NCBI RefSeq assembly: GCF_003202155.1
Contig: NZ_QFLI01000010.1
Location: 62,001 to 126,000, forward strand
Source of the DNA: Marinifilum breve
GTDB lineage: Bacteria > Bacteroidota > Bacteroidia > Bacteroidales > Marinifilaceae
Direction: 5' to 3'
DNA: 64,000 nt
The translations under genes were made by a program, and so were the position numbers. Below, one piece after another: positions 1 through 8,177 of the stretch (its first letter is position 1; each line of letters opens with the position of its first letter). Below the pieces are notes generated by a model, which did not search any database, had not been told where the DNA came from, and saw nothing but the letters and a program-made list of their open reading frames with translations.

Positions 1-483
1 TCTACTAATATCAATGGCTTTGTGACAGATGTTAAAGTCGCCACCAATTACAAGATTTGGTCTTTCCTTTTTCAGTTCGTTGATGTATTCCTGGAAATAG
101 GCCAGCCATTCCATTTTATAGTCCTGTCTTGGCCCTCCTGTAGTTCCTGATGGGTGATATGTACTAAATACCGAGATATCGCCAAAATCGGCTCTTATGG
201 CCCTTCCTTCAATGTCGTATTTGTCGTTATCAACTCCTGTAATTATGGCATCAGGTTTTTCCTTACTCAAGATACCAACACCGCTGTATCCTTTTTTCTC
301 GGCAGAGAACCAGTAGCAATGGTATCCCAACTCCTCAAACAAATGCGATTCTATTTGCTCTGGTTGTGCCTTGGTTTCCTGTATCAATAAAATATCAGGA
401 TTTTCCTGTTTTAGCCATCCAATCAAGTCTTTTCCCAATGCAGCTCTAATGCCGTTTACATTGTAGCTAATTATTTTCTTCAT
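1..483 (-). CDS. xth: Exodeoxyribonuclease III, 3' part cut off by window edge
   Basis: Exonuclease III/AP endonuclease of the endonuclease-exonuclease-phosphatase fold, acting in base excision repair of DNA. The visible 161 residues start MKKIISYNVNGIRAALG. Seen motifs: the Asn in SYNVNG (N8), metal-binding Glu in QETK (E36), GYSGVG (65-70), STYHPSG with H110, and GGDFN with D149 and N151. The ATG is the complement of 481-483, and nothing upstream extends the frame. The C-terminal third, with the last catalytic Asp-His pair, is outside the window. It is divergent from rsgA across 148 bp. Full-length proteins are about 250 residues, so some 90 residues are missing only because of the window edge. 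The family is certain; the exact subtype (ExoA or Xth) is less so. Confidence 0.95.
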   Translation of the reverse strand, partial: MKKIISYNVNGIRAALGKDLIGWLKQENPDILLIQETKAQPEQIESHLFEELGYHCYWFSAEKKGYSGVGILSKEKPDAIITGVDNDKYDIEGRAIRADFGDISVFSTYHPSGTTGGPRQDYKMEWLAYFQEYINELKKERPNLVIGGDFNICHKAIDISR

Positions 484-605
484 GTATCTGGTGTGTGTTT
501 ATTTTAACGAATGATTCAAAATGCAATTTAGTAAAGATAAGTACCATATTCGCACTTTGGCAAATAACAAATCCGCTAAAATGCGCTCTTTTCCTTAAAA
601 TCAAC

Positions 606-613
606 TATTTTTG
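606..613 (+). promoter_or_regulatory. Candidate -7 box of rsgA promoter
   Basis: TATTTTTG matches the Bacteroidota -7 consensus TAnnTTTG exactly and ends 18 nt before the TTG start of rsgA. No TTTG -33 box is seen 19 nt upstream, so this is a half-site call. The start site would be near 619-621, giving a very short leader. Confidence 0.4.
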
Positions 614-631
614 TACAAAAATAGATAGACA

Positions 632-1558
632 TTGAAAGAAGGACTGGTTATAAAATCGACAGGAAGTTGGTATACTGTTAAAACCAACGATGGAGAAATT
701 CACAATTGCCGTATCAAAGGGCGATTCAGAATGGAGGGAATTAGAACCACCAATCCAATTGCGGTGGGCGACAGAGTAAATTTTGAGGAAGATAAGGAGT
801 CGAAAGTGATTGTAAGTATTCACGATCGAAAGAACTATATCATTCGAAAGTCATCAAACCTGTCGAAGCACAGTCAGATCATTGCTTCCAATGTTGATCA
901 GGCATTCTTGATTGTAACTGTAAACTATCCTTTAACCACCACAACTTTTATCGATCGATTTTTGGCTGCCGCCGAAGCATATCGTATTCCGGTTCGCTTG
1001 ATCTTTAATAAAATAGACCGATATCGCCCTAATGATATGGACAGATTGGATGAGTTGAAGGGAATTTATGAGAAAATAGGATACAAGTGTTACGAAATCT
1101 CTGCAAAGAACGGAACTCATTTGGATATCATTAAAGATGCTCTAAAGGATAATATCAATCTTCTTTCCGGACATTCTGGGGTTGGTAAATCAACATTGAT
1201 CAATGCGATTCAACCAGGATTGGATTTAAAAACCGGGGAGATTTCAGAGGCTCACTCTCAAGGAAAGCACACAACTACTTTTTCAGAGATGTTTGAGTTG
1301 GATTTTGGAGGTTATATTATCGATACACCAGGAATTAGAGGCTTCGGAACCATCGATATGGAGAAGGAGGAAATGTCACACTTCTTTCCGGAAATATTCG
1401 AAACTTCACAAGAATGTCAATTCAACAATTGCAGTCACATACATGAACCAAAATGTGCTGTGAAAGCAGCTGTTGAAGCAGGAGAAATAAGTATTACTCG
1501 TTACGAAAGTTACCTGGGCATGGTAATGGAAGATGAGGATAGTAAATACAGAATTTAA
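632..1558 (+). CDS. rsgA: Ribosome small subunit-dependent GTPase A
   Basis: Circularly permuted GTPase that assists late maturation of the 30S subunit in the cytoplasm. The order seen is N-terminal OB fold (about 1-65), G4 NKID (126-129), G1 GHSGVGKS (180-187), G3 DTPG (231-234), then a C-terminal zinc site with C262, C267, H269 and C275. This G4-G1-G3 order is the hallmark of the YjeQ/RsgA family, and 308 residues is the normal length. The start is a TTG: it gives [14 protein letters not shown], which matches the usual N-terminus of the family, and no ATG is available before residue 34. It is followed by its own hairpin terminator. Confidence 0.96.
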   Translation: MKEGLVIKSTGSWYTVKTNDGEIHNCRIKGRFRMEGIRTTNPIAVGDRVNFEEDKESKVIVSIHDRKNYIIRKSSNLSKHSQIIASNVDQAFLIVTVNYPLTTTTFIDRFLAAAEAYRIPVRLIFNKIDRYRPNDMDRLDELKGIYEKIGYKCYEISAKNGTHLDIIKDALKDNINLLSGHSGVGKSTLINAIQPGLDLKTGEISEAHSQGKHTTTFSEMFELDFGGYIIDTPGIRGFGTIDMEKEEMSHFFPEIFETSQECQFNNCSHIHEPKCAVKAAVEAGEISITRYESYLGMVMEDEDSKYRI

Positions 1559-1593
1559 TTACAGAATAGATCACTGTTAAAACACAGAATTCA

Positions 1594-1618
1594 GCACGTA
1601 TTTTTTACGTGCTTTTTT
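1594..1618 (+). terminator. Intrinsic terminator of rsgA
   Basis: Perfect 7 bp stem GCACGTA/TACGTGC around a TTTTT loop, followed by six T. It lies 36 nt after the rsgA stop and 32 nt before mnmH, so mnmH probably has its own promoter. Confidence 0.85.
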
Positions 1619-1649
1619 GATCACGCAATAGCTGAAAAGAACCCGAAAA

Positions 1650-2681
1650 ATGGCAAAAGTACTTAGCCCGGAAGAATTCCTTAAATTGGGAAAATCACTT
1701 CCAATGATTGATGTAAGAACACCAGCAGAATTTGAAGAAGGACACATTCCTGATGCTTTAAACATTCCCATTTTTACGAATGAAGAAAGAGTTTTGGTGG
1801 GTACCAAATACAAACGAGCCAGTAAGGATTCTGCAGTGCTTTTAGGATTAGAATTGGTTGGTCCAAAACTGGCAAGCTTTGTGAAACAAGCCAAGCGATT
1901 TGCTCCCAATAAAGAAATCATGGTGCATTGTTGGCGGGGTGGAATGCGCAGTGGTAGCATGGCATGGTTGTTCGAAACAGCAGGGTTTAAGGTTTATTTG
2001 CTAAAAGGAGGTTATAAGGCATATCGAGGATACATTCGCCAGCAATTTGCCGAAAAATCGGAATTGGTGGTGTTGGGTGGCATGACTGGTAGCGGAAAGA
2101 CTGAAGTTCTACACGAAATGCAAAAGCAAGGTGCTCAGGTACTCGATTTAGAAGGGGTTGCTCATCACAAAGGATCTGTATTTGGTGCATTAGGACAAAC
2201 CGATCAGCCAAGCAATGAGAATTTCGAGAATGAATTGGCTAAAGTGTGGTTGGATTTAGATGCTGACAAGCCGATTTGGGTGGAAGATGAAAGCAAATCC
2301 ATAGGTTCAGTGTGGATTAATGATGCTCTATTTCATCGCATGAGACAGACCGATGTAATAAAAATTCTAATTCCAAAATCGGAAAGAATAAAAAGACTAG
2401 TGGAAGAATATGCTTGTTTCGACTCAGAGGTTCTAGCTCACATGATCTCTAAAATTGGGAAAAGGTTAGGAGGACTGAATGTAAAACTAGCAGAGGAAAG
2501 TTTAAAGAACGGAGATTATGCCACGGTTGCGGATATTACATTGAATTACTACGACAAAGCCTATAGACATGGTTTATCGAAAAGAGAAGGCCAAACCATT
2601 CATTATTTGGAGCTGGAAAAAGACAATCCAGCAAAAAACGCTCAAAAGGTAATAGAGTTCTATAATTCTCTTAAAAAGTAG
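1650..2681 (+). CDS. mnmH: tRNA 2-selenouridine/geranyl-2-thiouridine synthase
   Basis: MnmH (SelU, YbbB) converts 2-thiouridine at the wobble position of Lys, Glu and Gln tRNAs to 2-selenouridine through a geranylated intermediate. An N-terminal rhodanese domain (1-125) carries the catalytic Cys in MVHCWRGGMRSG (C94). A P-loop GGMTGSGKT (143-151) opens the C-terminal NTPase-like domain. Length 343 fits the family. Selenophosphate synthase (selD), which supplies the selenium, is not in this window. The stop lies one base from the stop of the converging YceI gene on the other strand. No intrinsic terminator is seen between the two. Confidence 0.94.
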   Translation: MAKVLSPEEFLKLGKSLPMIDVRTPAEFEEGHIPDALNIPIFTNEERVLVGTKYKRASKDSAVLLGLELVGPKLASFVKQAKRFAPNKEIMVHCWRGGMRSGSMAWLFETAGFKVYLLKGGYKAYRGYIRQQFAEKSELVVLGGMTGSGKTEVLHEMQKQGAQVLDLEGVAHHKGSVFGALGQTDQPSNENFENELAKVWLDLDADKPIWVEDESKSIGSVWINDALFHRMRQTDVIKILIPKSERIKRLVEEYACFDSEVLAHMISKIGKRLGGLNVKLAEESLKNGDYATVADITLNYYDKAYRHGLSKREGQTIHYLELEKDNPAKNAQKVIEFYNSLKK

Positions 2682-2682
2682 T

Positions 2683-3207
2683 TTATTCAATTACACAGGT
2701 AATTGTTACGTCTATTATTTTGCCAACCAATACACCGCTTTGAGGCCCCACTTTAAAATCGAGGCGATTGATTTGTAATTTGCCGGTAAATGTTTGGCGA
2801 GAGTAGTTAAAAATGATTTCTACGTCCTTGCTTTCGCCATGCATCGTTAGGATTCCGGTAAGTTTATAACTCATTCCATTACGGGATACACCTGTTGATT
2901 TGAAGCAAATTTCAGGGTAATTGACAACATCCAGGTATTTTTCTCCCTTTACTACTTTGTCTCTCTTCTTCATTCTGGTATTGAATGTTGTAGCATCAAT
3001 ACAGACATCAAAGGAGGCAGAGGATATCTTTTTGGGGTCGAACTTTACACTTCCTTTCATGCCTGAAAAGTTTCCCTTAACCTTGTTTGCACCAAGATTG
3101 GCCACTCGAAACTCAATTTTGGATTTTTCGGTATTAATATTCTGGGATGAACATGTAAAATGGATCCCTCCAATAATCATTGCCAACAACATCAACCTTC
3201 TGATCAT
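2683..3207 (-). CDS. YceI family periplasmic lipocalin-like protein
   Basis: The 174-residue protein has an N-terminal signal (residues 1-20, hydrophobic LMLLAMIIGGIHF) and then the YceI beta-barrel fold. Typical family features are SKIEFRVANLGANKVKGNF near the N-terminus, SASFDVCIDATTFNTRMKKRD, YLDVVNYPEICFKS, and LTGILTMHGESKDVEI. YceI proteins bind isoprenoid or other lipids in the periplasm; which lipid cannot be told here. The Cys after HFT (HFTCSSQ) might be a weak lipobox, but Phe/Thr at -2/-1 make that doubtful. It is monocistronic, converging on mnmH, and has a good promoter upstream. Confidence 0.88.
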   Translation of the reverse strand: MIRRLMLLAMIIGGIHFTCSSQNINTEKSKIEFRVANLGANKVKGNFSGMKGSVKFDPKKISSASFDVCIDATTFNTRMKKRDKVVKGEKYLDVVNYPEICFKSTGVSRNGMSYKLTGILTMHGESKDVEIIFNYSRQTFTGKLQINRLDFKVGPQSGVLVGKIIDVTITCVIE

Positions 3208-3265
3208 ATGATATGCTTTTATGGATTTAATACTTGAAAAAGGATATAAAGCCTTTGCTTATAAA

Positions 3266-3298
3266 CAAATATAATCCATAAAGGATGATCAATGCAAA
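3266..3298 (-). promoter_or_regulatory. Promoter of the YceI gene
   Basis: On the minus strand TTTG (3295-3298) is followed after 21 nt by TATATTTG (3266-3273), an exact TAnnTTTG box. The start site would be near 3260, giving a leader of about 50 nt. Confidence 0.55.
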
Positions 3299-3426
3299 AT
3301 TAAATTTGGAATGCTAAAATGGTATTGGGTGTGAAATAAGCAGTATTAGGATATATTTTTTTACTCTGGAATAAGATTTAAATTGATTTGTCGTTACCTT
3401 TATCAGAAACCAATTAATATTCAGCA

Positions 3427-4572
3427 TTGGACTTTTACCTTAATAACCGGAATTGGAAATACCATTTTTTAATTGTTGCAGTTGTGATTGTGGCTGTTTC
3501 ATTACTTTATACCAATAGTTTGGTGAAGAAATTGGCCCACGAGGAAGCAAAGAAAGTAGAACTTTGGGCTATTGGTTTAAAGAGTTTAGATACCAATCCA
3601 AACCAGGATGTTGCCTTGATTCAGAGGATAATGGAAGGCAATGAGACAATACCTATGATTTTAGCCGATGAAAATGATAATATAATAGCTCATAGAAATA
3701 TAAACTTTCCTGAGAATCAAGAAGAGAAAGTAGTATCAAGGGAATTGATTAAAATGAAAGATGAAAATCATTCCATTACCATCGAATTGATTAACGGCAA
3801 AAATTACATTTATTACGATGATTCAAATATTTTAAAGCGCCTTGCTTGGTACCCATTTGTTCAACTAGGAGCCATTATTACTTTCATTGTTATTGCATTT
3901 TTGGCTTTTTCCTATTCAAAATCAGCAGAACAGAATCGTGTTTGGGTCGGGATGTCGAAAGAAACTGCTCACCAGTTGGGAACACCAATTAGTTCTCTTA
4001 TGGCTTGGATGGAATTGATGAAGTCGGGAAATCCTAGTCCGACAATGGTTGAAGAAATGTCGAAAGATGTTACCAGGTTGGAGGTAATTGCCGAACGATT
4101 CTCGAAAATTGGCTCAAAACCGATCTTAAAACCTCATAATTTGAATGAAATTATTGAAGTGAGCATAGAATACTTGAAGAAAAGAACATCGGATAAAATA
4201 GAATTTATTTTTGCCCATACTGAATTAAAAAATGAATTGGTGCCTTTAAACAAAGAGTTATTTTCCTGGGTGATAGAAAATTTGACCAAAAATGCGGTTG
4301 ATGCCATGGAAGGAAAGGGAAAATTACACTTTTCTTTAACTGAAGGCAAAGAAAAAATAGTCTTGGATATCAAGGATACTGGGAAAGGAATAGCCAAAGG
4401 TCAATTTAAAACTGTGTTTAAACCAGGCTACACATCTAAGAAAAGAGGGTGGGGTTTGGGTTTGTCATTGGCCAAAAGAATTATAGAAAATTACCATAGT
4501 GGAAAAATTTTTGTTGCTAGCTCTGAATTGGGAAAAGGCACGGTTTTTAGAATTATTTTGCCTCTAAACTGA
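3427..4572 (+). CDS. Membrane sensor histidine kinase, orphan
   Basis: Two-transmembrane sensor kinase of 381 residues. TM1 is at about 12-31 and TM2 at 140-163, enclosing a small periplasmic sensing domain of roughly 110 residues. The H-box GMSKETAHQLGTP holds phospho-acceptor H182. The N-box is ENLTKNAVDAM (284-294), G1 DIKDTGKGI and G2 GWGLGLSLA (341-349). There is no HAMP domain. No response regulator is adjacent, so its partner lies elsewhere. The start is a TTG, because no ATG occurs before residue 69 and the first membrane helix must be kept. The signal it senses cannot be read from the sequence. Confidence 0.88.
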   Translation: MDFYLNNRNWKYHFLIVAVVIVAVSLLYTNSLVKKLAHEEAKKVELWAIGLKSLDTNPNQDVALIQRIMEGNETIPMILADENDNIIAHRNINFPENQEEKVVSRELIKMKDENHSITIELINGKNYIYYDDSNILKRLAWYPFVQLGAIITFIVIAFLAFSYSKSAEQNRVWVGMSKETAHQLGTPISSLMAWMELMKSGNPSPTMVEEMSKDVTRLEVIAERFSKIGSKPILKPHNLNEIIEVSIEYLKKRTSDKIEFIFAHTELKNELVPLNKELFSWVIENLTKNAVDAMEGKGKLHFSLTEGKEKIVLDIKDTGKGIAKGQFKTVFKPGYTSKKRGWGLGLSLAKRIIENYHSGKIFVASSELGKGTVFRIILPLN

Positions 4573-4602
4573 AAGTTCTGGTTTTCAAATCACCAGAAAA
4601 GT

Positions 4603-4633
4603 TTTGAAACCAAAAAAGAACTCCTTATTTTTG
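4603..4633 (+). promoter_or_regulatory. Promoter P1 of the yceD-rpmF operon
   Basis: TTTG (4603-4606), a spacer of exactly 19 nt, and TATTTTTG (4626-4633) form a full match to the Bacteroidota housekeeping promoter. A CCCG/CGGG stem follows at the predicted 5' end, leaving a leader of about 120 nt before yceD. Confidence 0.65.
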
Positions 4634-4716
4634 CAGCCCGTTTTTAGGCGGGATTGCTTATTGAATGCTTGTTTAGCATCAGTAATTGCTTGAAATTGAC
4701 AAAAAAGATGTATTTT

Positions 4717-4751
4717 TTTGTGAATTCGTAAGATTAATTTTTATACTTTTG
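4717..4751 (+). promoter_or_regulatory. Promoter P2 of the yceD-rpmF operon
   Basis: TTTG (4717-4720) and TACTTTTG (4744-4751) are separated by 23 nt. The -7 box is exact but the spacer is long. Its end is 11 nt before the TTG start of yceD, so the transcript would be almost leaderless. Confidence 0.5.
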
Positions 4752-4762
4752 CAAAGTTTTAT

Positions 4763-5299
4763 TTGAATATTTTGGAATATCCAACAAAATATACGATTCC
4801 TTTTAAGGGTTTAAAGGATGGTTTACATGAATTTGATTTCAAAGTAGATCATGAATTCTTTGAGTATTTTCAAGAGGAAGATGTTTATCAGGCGAAAGCT
4901 GATGTAAAAATCACTTTCAATAAAAAAACTCTGGTAACCACCTTACAATTTGAATTAAAAGGAAAGTTAAACGTAGCCTGCGACAGGTGTTTGGAAGATC
5001 TGGAGATTGAGGTTGAGGGTGAAAATTCTCTACATTTGAAATTTGGTGAAGAACACGAAGAGTTGGCTGATGATGTTATTGTTCTTGCAGAATCGGATAA
5101 CGAAATCAATGTAGCACAATACATCTATGAGCTGTTTGAATTGAGCTTACCATTAAGCTTTGTTCATCCTGATGATGAAGAAGGAAACAGCACTTGTAAT
5201 GAAAAAATGATTCAAAAATTGAATGACCTCTCGGTGAATGAGGAAGAGAAGATTGACCCGAGATGGAATGATTTAAGAAAATTGATTGATAATAACTAG
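4763..5299 (+). CDS. yceD: YceD/DUF177 family protein (23S rRNA accumulation)
   Basis: A 178-residue DUF177 protein. Members are needed for normal 23S rRNA levels in bacteria and plastids and are nearly always encoded just before rpmF, as here (16 nt spacing). The conserved CxxC is present as CDRC (C73, C76), followed by the acidic stretch of the family. The C-terminus has the usual DPRWNDLRKLI ending. A single further Cys (in STCNEKM) stands where some relatives have a second site. The start is TTG, giving MNILEYPTKYTIPFKGL; there is no ATG before residue 145. The call rests on motif and context together. Confidence 0.88.
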   Translation: MNILEYPTKYTIPFKGLKDGLHEFDFKVDHEFFEYFQEEDVYQAKADVKITFNKKTLVTTLQFELKGKLNVACDRCLEDLEIEVEGENSLHLKFGEEHEELADDVIVLAESDNEINVAQYIYELFELSLPLSFVHPDDEEGNSTCNEKMIQKLNDLSVNEEEKIDPRWNDLRKLIDNN

Positions 5300-5315
5300 T
5301 TAAATAGGTTGAAAA

Positions 5316-5501
5316 ATGGCACATCCAAAACACAGAACGTCGAAGCAGAGAAGAAATAAGAGAAGAAGTCATCTTAGAACAACTCCTGCTACTTTAGCAT
5401 CTTGCTCAAATTGCGGAGCAACTGTTAAATATCACACTGTTTGCCCTGAGTGCGGTTATTACAGAGGCAAATTAGCTATTGAAAAAGAAGTTACAGCATA
5501 A
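5316..5501 (+). CDS. rpmF: 50S ribosomal protein L32
   Basis: 61-residue basic protein with the L32 signature MAHPKHRTSKQRRNKRRSH at the N-terminus. Four Cys form a zinc ribbon of the C+ type (C30, C33, C43, C46 in CSNCG and CPECG). Zinc-dependent L32 is often backed by a Cys-free paralogue under zinc limitation; none is in this window. It is co-transcribed with yceD and ends 34 nt before a 12 bp stem-loop. Confidence 0.98.
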   Translation: MAHPKHRTSKQRRNKRRSHLRTTPATLASCSNCGATVKYHTVCPECGYYRGKLAIEKEVTA

Positions 5502-5535
5502 CCTGAGTACAATTAATCAGGTTTGAAGCTATATT

Positions 5536-5571
5536 AAATTTGCTCCTCAGATTCTTCTTAGGGGCAAATTT
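5536..5571 (+). promoter_or_regulatory. 12 bp stem-loop between rpmF and fabH
   Basis: AAATTTGCTCCT pairs with AGGGGCAAATTT (one G-U pair) around a 12 nt loop. There is no T run after it, so it is not a standard terminator. It could stabilise the rpmF end of the mRNA or weaken read-through into fabH. Confidence 0.5.
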
Positions 5572-5715
5572 GCGTTATACATGATCGTTCTTGCTTGAAC
5601 CCAGCTTGTTGATATTAGAGGTGTGAGATTAACCTCTAAAATCCATGATTTGCTAGAGAAAAATCTGTATACTTGTAAGCTGAATTATCTGATGAACACT
5701 AAGTAAGCTTAAACA

Positions 5716-6714
5716 ATGTCAAAAATTAATGCAGTTATAACAGGAGTTGGGGCTTATGTTCCCGACTATATTCTTACCAATGACGAATTAAGTACCATGG
5801 TTGACACTTCTGATGAGTGGATCATGACTCGTATTGGTATAAAAGAAAGAAGAATTCTAAAAGGAGAAGAACAAGGTTCTTCAGAATTAGGTGTGAGAGC
5901 TGTTAATCAGTTGCTGGAAAAAACAGGAACTTCTCCTGAAGAAGTTGACTTGGTGATTTGTGCAACAGTAACTCCTGACATGCAATTCCCTGCAACAGCA
6001 AACATTATTAGTGATAAAGCCGGAATTAATAATGCATTTAGCTTTGACTTGAATGCAGGTTGTTCGGGATTTCTTTTTGCCTTAGCAACAGGCTCAAAAT
6101 ACATACAGTCTGGTATGTATAAGAAAGTTGTGATTGTTGGTGCAGAAAAAATGTCATCAATTGTTGATTATACTGATCGTCAAACATGTCCAATTTTTGG
6201 TGATGGTTCAGCAGCAGTTCTATTGGAACCAACAACTGAAGAGGTAGGTGTAATGGATGAAATGTTACACACGGCAGGTTTTGGTCGTAAGCATTTGCAT
6301 CAAAAAGCAGGTGGTTCATGTAAGCCAGCTTCTCACGAAACTGTTGATGCTCGCGAACACTTCATTTATCAGGAAGGTAACCACGTATTTAAACATGCGG
6401 TTTCTAACATGGCTGATGTTTCTGTAGAAATGATGGAAAAACACAACATGACAGCTGATGATTTGGCTTGGTTGGTTCCACATCAGGCAAATAATCGTAT
6501 TATCGAAGCTACAGCTAAAAGAATGGGCTTGGCTAAGGAAAAAGTGATGATTAACATCGAGAAATACGGTAATACAACCTCTGCTACCATTCCATTGTGT
6601 TTATGGGAGTGGGAAGATCAATTGAAAAAAGGAGATAATATTATTCTTTCAGGATTTGGTGCAGGTTTTACCTGGGGATCTATTCTGTTGAAATGGGGTT
6701 ACGATCCTAAATAG
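5716..6714 (+). CDS. fabH: 3-oxoacyl-ACP synthase III
   Basis: FabH condenses acetyl-CoA (or a branched acyl-CoA) with malonyl-ACP to start fatty acid synthesis in the cytoplasm. The triad is complete: C116 in [10 protein letters not shown]256 in VPHQANNRI and N286 in [11 protein letters not shown]. Other family marks are the [16 protein letters not shown] motif and the C-terminal [16 protein letters not shown]. Length 332 is typical. In many genomes plsX lies between rpmF and fabH; here it is absent and 214 bp of noncoding DNA takes its place. The gene ends in a strong terminator. Confidence 0.97.
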   Translation: MSKINAVITGVGAYVPDYILTNDELSTMVDTSDEWIMTRIGIKERRILKGEEQGSSELGVRAVNQLLEKTGTSPEEVDLVICATVTPDMQFPATANIISDKAGINNAFSFDLNAGCSGFLFALATGSKYIQSGMYKKVVIVGAEKMSSIVDYTDRQTCPIFGDGSAAVLLEPTTEEVGVMDEMLHTAGFGRKHLHQKAGGSCKPASHETVDAREHFIYQEGNHVFKHAVSNMADVSVEMMEKHNMTADDLAWLVPHQANNRIIEATAKRMGLAKEKVMINIEKYGNTTSATIPLCLWEWEDQLKKGDNIILSGFGAGFTWGSILLKWGYDPK

Positions 6715-6738
6715 AATTTTATTACTACAAGATATTAT

Positions 6739-6767
6739 AAAGGCTTCCATTTGGAAGCCTTTTTTTT
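6739..6767 (+). terminator. Intrinsic terminator of fabH
   Basis: Stem AGGCTTCC/GGAAGCCT (6741-6748, 6753-6760), extended by A-T pairs, with an ATTT loop and a run of seven T. Confidence 0.9.
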
Positions 6768-6811
6768 GCTTTCAAACTTGACATAGAAGTGGGATTTCTG
6801 CCTCATTTTTT

Positions 6812-6819
6812 TATATTTG
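6812..6819 (+). promoter_or_regulatory. Candidate -7 box upstream of bactofilin
   Basis: TATATTTG is an exact TAnnTTTG match, but no convincing -33 TTTG is found. It would give a leader of about 170 nt before the bactofilin ATG. Nothing else is recognised in 6768-6996. Confidence 0.35.
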
Positions 6820-6996
6820 TATGGTCCGCGAACATAGGTGCTGTAGATTGGAATAATAAAAGAGATTGTTCGTATACTTTTTTTAGAAAAATTGAGTTGA
6901 TATAGATGTCAATTCGGGGCAATAAAAGAGGTGAATAATAGACTGATATTCTAAGAATTTCCAATTGCACTTGTCCACATCAATAAGATTTCAAAC

Positions 6997-7389
6997 ATGT
7001 TTAGTAAAAAAAATAAAATGAGCAGAAACAACGACGTACAACCAACCGCAGTAAACCTTATTTGTGATGGAACATCAATTAAAGGAGATGTTCAAGCATC
7101 AAGAGATATCCGTATTGATGGATATTTAAATGGTAAAATGCAGGTAAACGGAAAGGTAGTTGTAGGAAATACAGGTAAAATCGAGGGAGATATTAATTGC
7201 AAAACAATTGATGTTTCGGGTAGAGTAGAAGGTAATATTATTGCTTCAGAAATGGTGAATCTGAAATCAACAGCTTTAATATTAGGAAATATTGCTACAG
7301 ATAAGATTTCTGTTGAGCCTGGTGCTAAGTTTACCGGATCTTGTAAAATGGGTGAAGCGGCACCTGCAAAGGATGAAAAGAAAAAATAA
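6997..7389 (+). CDS. Bactofilin, polymer-forming cytoskeletal protein
   Basis: 130 residues with the DUF583/bactofilin right-handed beta-helix built from short repeats: CDGTSIKGDVQASRDIRIDGYLNGKMQVNGKVVVGNTGKIEGDI and on. Proline-poor polar tails flank the core, and the C-terminal tail is Lys/Asp rich. Bactofilins self-assemble without nucleotide into filaments that scaffold envelope or cell-shape enzymes. No M23 peptidase neighbour, a common partner, is seen. Instead the gene overlaps the next one, an AtpZ-like gene, by 17 nt, so the two are probably translationally linked and bactofilin is co-expressed with the ATP synthase genes. A second in-frame ATG at codon 8 is a possible alternative start. 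Confidence 0.92.
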   Translation: MFSKKNKMSRNNDVQPTAVNLICDGTSIKGDVQASRDIRIDGYLNGKMQVNGKVVVGNTGKIEGDINCKTIDVSGRVEGNIIASEMVNLKSTALILGNIATDKISVEPGAKFTGSCKMGEAAPAKDEKKK

Positions 7390-7609
7390 TCCGGAAAAGG
7401 ATAAAAAAAGAAAACAGCTAAGCGGAGTTATTAAATACTCCGGTTTGGCTTTTCAAATGATTGTAGTGATTCTATTGGTTTTATACGGAGGTATGAAACT
7501 GGATGAATACCTACAAAAAGAATTTCCCTTATTTACCGTTATTGGAGCTTTTTTAGGCGTGATCCTGTCCCTCTATTTCGCTCTGAAAGATTTTATGAAA
7601 ATGAAGTAA
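7373..7609 (+). CDS. AtpZ/AtpI-like membrane protein
   Basis: 78 residues, with a lysine-rich N-terminus (MKRKNNPEKDKKRK) and two membrane helices at about 21-40 and 53-71. The pattern G-x-K-L-D-E-Y between helices and the position before atpB are typical of AtpZ/AtpI, small proteins that help c-ring assembly or magnesium/calcium transport. The start is the ATG inside the end of the bactofilin gene. The longer open frame, from an ATG at 7292, would add 27 residues unlike the family and is rejected. Six bases separate it from the next gene. Confidence 0.75.
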   Translation: MKRKNNPEKDKKRKQLSGVIKYSGLAFQMIVVILLVLYGGMKLDEYLQKEFPLFTVIGAFLGVILSLYFALKDFMKMK

Positions 7610-7615
7610 AGATTT

Positions 7616-8008
7616 ATGGAAAAAAAATACAAATCGTACATTCTTAGACTAGGTTTAATATCAGTTTTTTTACTAATTGGGTCGAGCACATTGTTCCTAA
7701 CAGTTCTAAAACCATGGTTTAATTATATTTTTCCTTTTGTGATTTTGTACTTTTTTCTATTCAATTCCTTTCAACATTTCAAATTATTAAAATTATCCAA
7801 GGGAGATCCTCGAGTTTTCCATACAAATTATATGGCTTGGTTTGGAATAAAATTATTTCTTAACCTAAGTTTTGTAATCGTTTACGTGTTGCTGAACAGG
7901 GCGCAGGCATTGAGTTTCGTACTTTTCTTTGCGTTTTGTTATGTGGTTTATACCACCTTTGAAGTAATTGCGCTATCTAAGACTTTAAGGTCGGGAAATA
8001 TTAAATAA
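7616..8008 (+). CDS. Four-helix membrane protein upstream of atpB
   Basis: 130 residues with four predicted membrane helices (about 11-30, 35-51, 72-91, 97-116) and no soluble domain. Its position between the AtpZ-like gene and atpB, together with the size and helix count, recalls subunit I (AtpI), but no diagnostic motif is seen. Assignment as an F-type ATPase accessory protein is inference from context. It lies 6 nt after the upstream gene and 169 nt before atpB, in which gap no terminator is seen. Confidence 0.7.
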   Translation: MEKKYKSYILRLGLISVFLLIGSSTLFLTVLKPWFNYIFPFVILYFFLFNSFQHFKLLKLSKGDPRVFHTNYMAWFGIKLFLNLSFVIVYVLLNRAQALSFVLFFAFCYVVYTTFEVIALSKTLRSGNIK

Positions 8009-8177
8009 GCTAAAAAAGTTTTGTGGAGAACTTTTTTTATTAAATTTGAGGGACAAAAATCAAAGGTGGTGAATTTTTAAGCTGCCAGTTTGGTAAAAAA
8101 GTCTATTGACAATTAAAATAACAGATTGAATAGATCTGATTTTTATTTTAGACCTATTCATAGCAAGTGATGTAAGT

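Noticed and set aside
154-390. Open frame on the plus strand inside xth
   Set aside because: It is antisense to conserved exonuclease III motifs and has no protein features.
1577-1960. Antisense open frame over mnmH
   Set aside because: It covers the rhodanese domain on the other strand and includes the rsgA terminator.
1650-2681. Selenoprotein in the window because mnmH is present
   Set aside because: No UGA codon with a selenocysteine context is seen; the peroxidase uses Cys.
7292-7372. Longer start for the AtpZ-like gene
   Set aside because: The extra 27 residues come from the bactofilin gene in another frame and do not fit the family.
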